From UBA8516 sp035455245 (GTDB lineage Archaea; Thermoproteota; Nitrososphaeria; Nitrososphaerales; Nitrosopumilaceae), in assembly GCA_035455245.1 (NCBI GenBank), contig DATIFN010000002.1:1-51541 (forward strand): a stretch of 51,541 nt of DNA. Direction: 5' to 3'. Shown here piece by piece: positions 51,206 to 51,541 of this stretch (within the stretch, counting starts at the first letter, position 1; every line of letters starts with the position of its first letter). Under the pieces are notes generated by a model that had not been told where the DNA came from, searched no databases, and saw only the letters and a program-made list of their open reading frames with translations. The position numbers and the translations under genes are program-made.

Positions 51206-51541
51206 ATGATGATGAATTCTGGGATAAAACTAGGGATTCAATACGCCGGAGTGGCTATTGCCTTGTCTGCTATTATATGGGTAAGCCAAGATTCAAGATT
51301 TTCTGCATGGGCACAAGAATCAGGGGACAAACAACAATCTTACAATTTTACTACTATTGCTAGCGATGATATAAAAAACAACCCAATAGCTCAAAAGATT
51401 CTAAAAAACATTGAAATCGCAAAGCAAAGGATGGAACAGGCTCTTCAAAAAAAGCAGCAGTTAACCGAACAACAAAACATTATCAATGAGCAAAGAAAAC
51501 TCGCCAAAGAGTCATTGGAAAAAGAGTTAGCTAGGATGACC
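51206..51541 (+). CDS. Exported coiled-coil protein (truncated by window edge)
   Basis: 112 codons from an ATG to the window end, no stop. A signal or anchor (GIQYAGVAIALSAIIWVS) precedes FSAWAQESGD and then a long charged helix (IEIAKQRMEQALQKKQQLTE, ESLEKELARM) typical of a coiled coil. The size and function cannot be judged without the missing part. Confidence 0.65.
   Translation, partial: MMMNSGIKLGIQYAGVAIALSAIIWVSQDSRFSAWAQESGDKQQSYNFTTIASDDIKNNPIAQKILKNIEIAKQRMEQALQKKQQLTEQQNIINEQRKLAKESLEKELARMT

Noticed and set aside
1..51541. CRISPR arrays, tRNA/rRNA genes, insertion sequences with terminal repeats, PEFG-CTERM sorting signals
   Set aside because: Looked for on both strands by eye; no regularly spaced repeats, no conserved RNA cores, no transposase and no PEFG motif were seen.

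Overview
The window reads as a low-GC ammonia-oxidising-type archaeon (Nitrososphaerota/Thaumarchaeota, probably a Nitrosopumilales-like lineage). The reasons are compact, mostly leader-poor genes with T-rich gene ends, many ATG/GTG/TTG starts, several lineage-typical small proteins (NitrOD5/DUF3227-like, DUF6659-like, WIKNNAKWW-type repeats), a decayed archaeal family-B DNA polymerase tail, and many Sec-type secreted proteins. No ammonia oxidation genes, rRNA, tRNA, CRISPR array or insertion sequence could be recognised. The species call is inference.

Layout. 1-3.6 kb: end of an unknown gene, then a minus-strand operon MarR regulator > ABC ATPase > ABC-2 permease > HD hydrolase. 3.2-9.4 kb: small proteins, a 1116-residue secreted subtilisin-like protease (5.2-8.6 kb) carrying an internal 876-bp tandem duplication, and a helix-turn-helix regulator. 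9.5-19 kb: mostly exported proteins, including a divergent pair of Hcp-like proteins with signal peptides, a DUF302 protein, two proteins sharing an unnamed C-terminal/central domain, a DUF899 thioredoxin-like protein, a cobalamin-binding-like protein and a PolB pseudogene. 19.3-21.2 kb: second secreted subtilase, with an inhibitor-type propeptide and a CARDB domain. 21.2-24 kb: small genes, a PIN-like DUF5615 protein and an aldo/keto reductase. 24-30 kb: exported proteins including a serpin and a Hint-domain protein encoded back to back, a SIMPL protein and MscL. 30-38 kb: MFS transporter, Zn alcohol dehydrogenase, SNF2 helicase and HEAT-repeat protein. 38-43 kb: cupredoxin, tiny cysteine-rich genes, VOC protein, and a TPM + LemA pair. 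43.2-46.3 kb: an unusual same-strand signalling-like cassette (sensor protein without kinase, TRASH-like zinc protein, ParA/MinD ATPase, TRASH plus degenerate class III cyclase domain). 46.3-51.5 kb: CPBP protease with its HTH regulator beside a palindromic operator, a membrane-anchored surface protein, CBS protein, methyltransferase, and a truncated coiled-coil protein at the window edge.

Themes. The window is rich in cell-surface/exported functions: two subtilases and a serpin (protease and protease inhibitor), three proteins sharing a SPACVK-type domain, a Hint autoprocessing domain and Hcp-like proteins. Several non-coding signals tie genes together: a 31-bp promoter-like element in front of three exported-protein genes, a paired TGCGTCA-type element upstream of both subtilases, a 64-bp-period direct repeat before the 18.3 kb gene, and nested palindromes at 47.55 kb. 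The most promising candidates for new biology are the 43-46 kb cassette and the exported Hcp-like pair.
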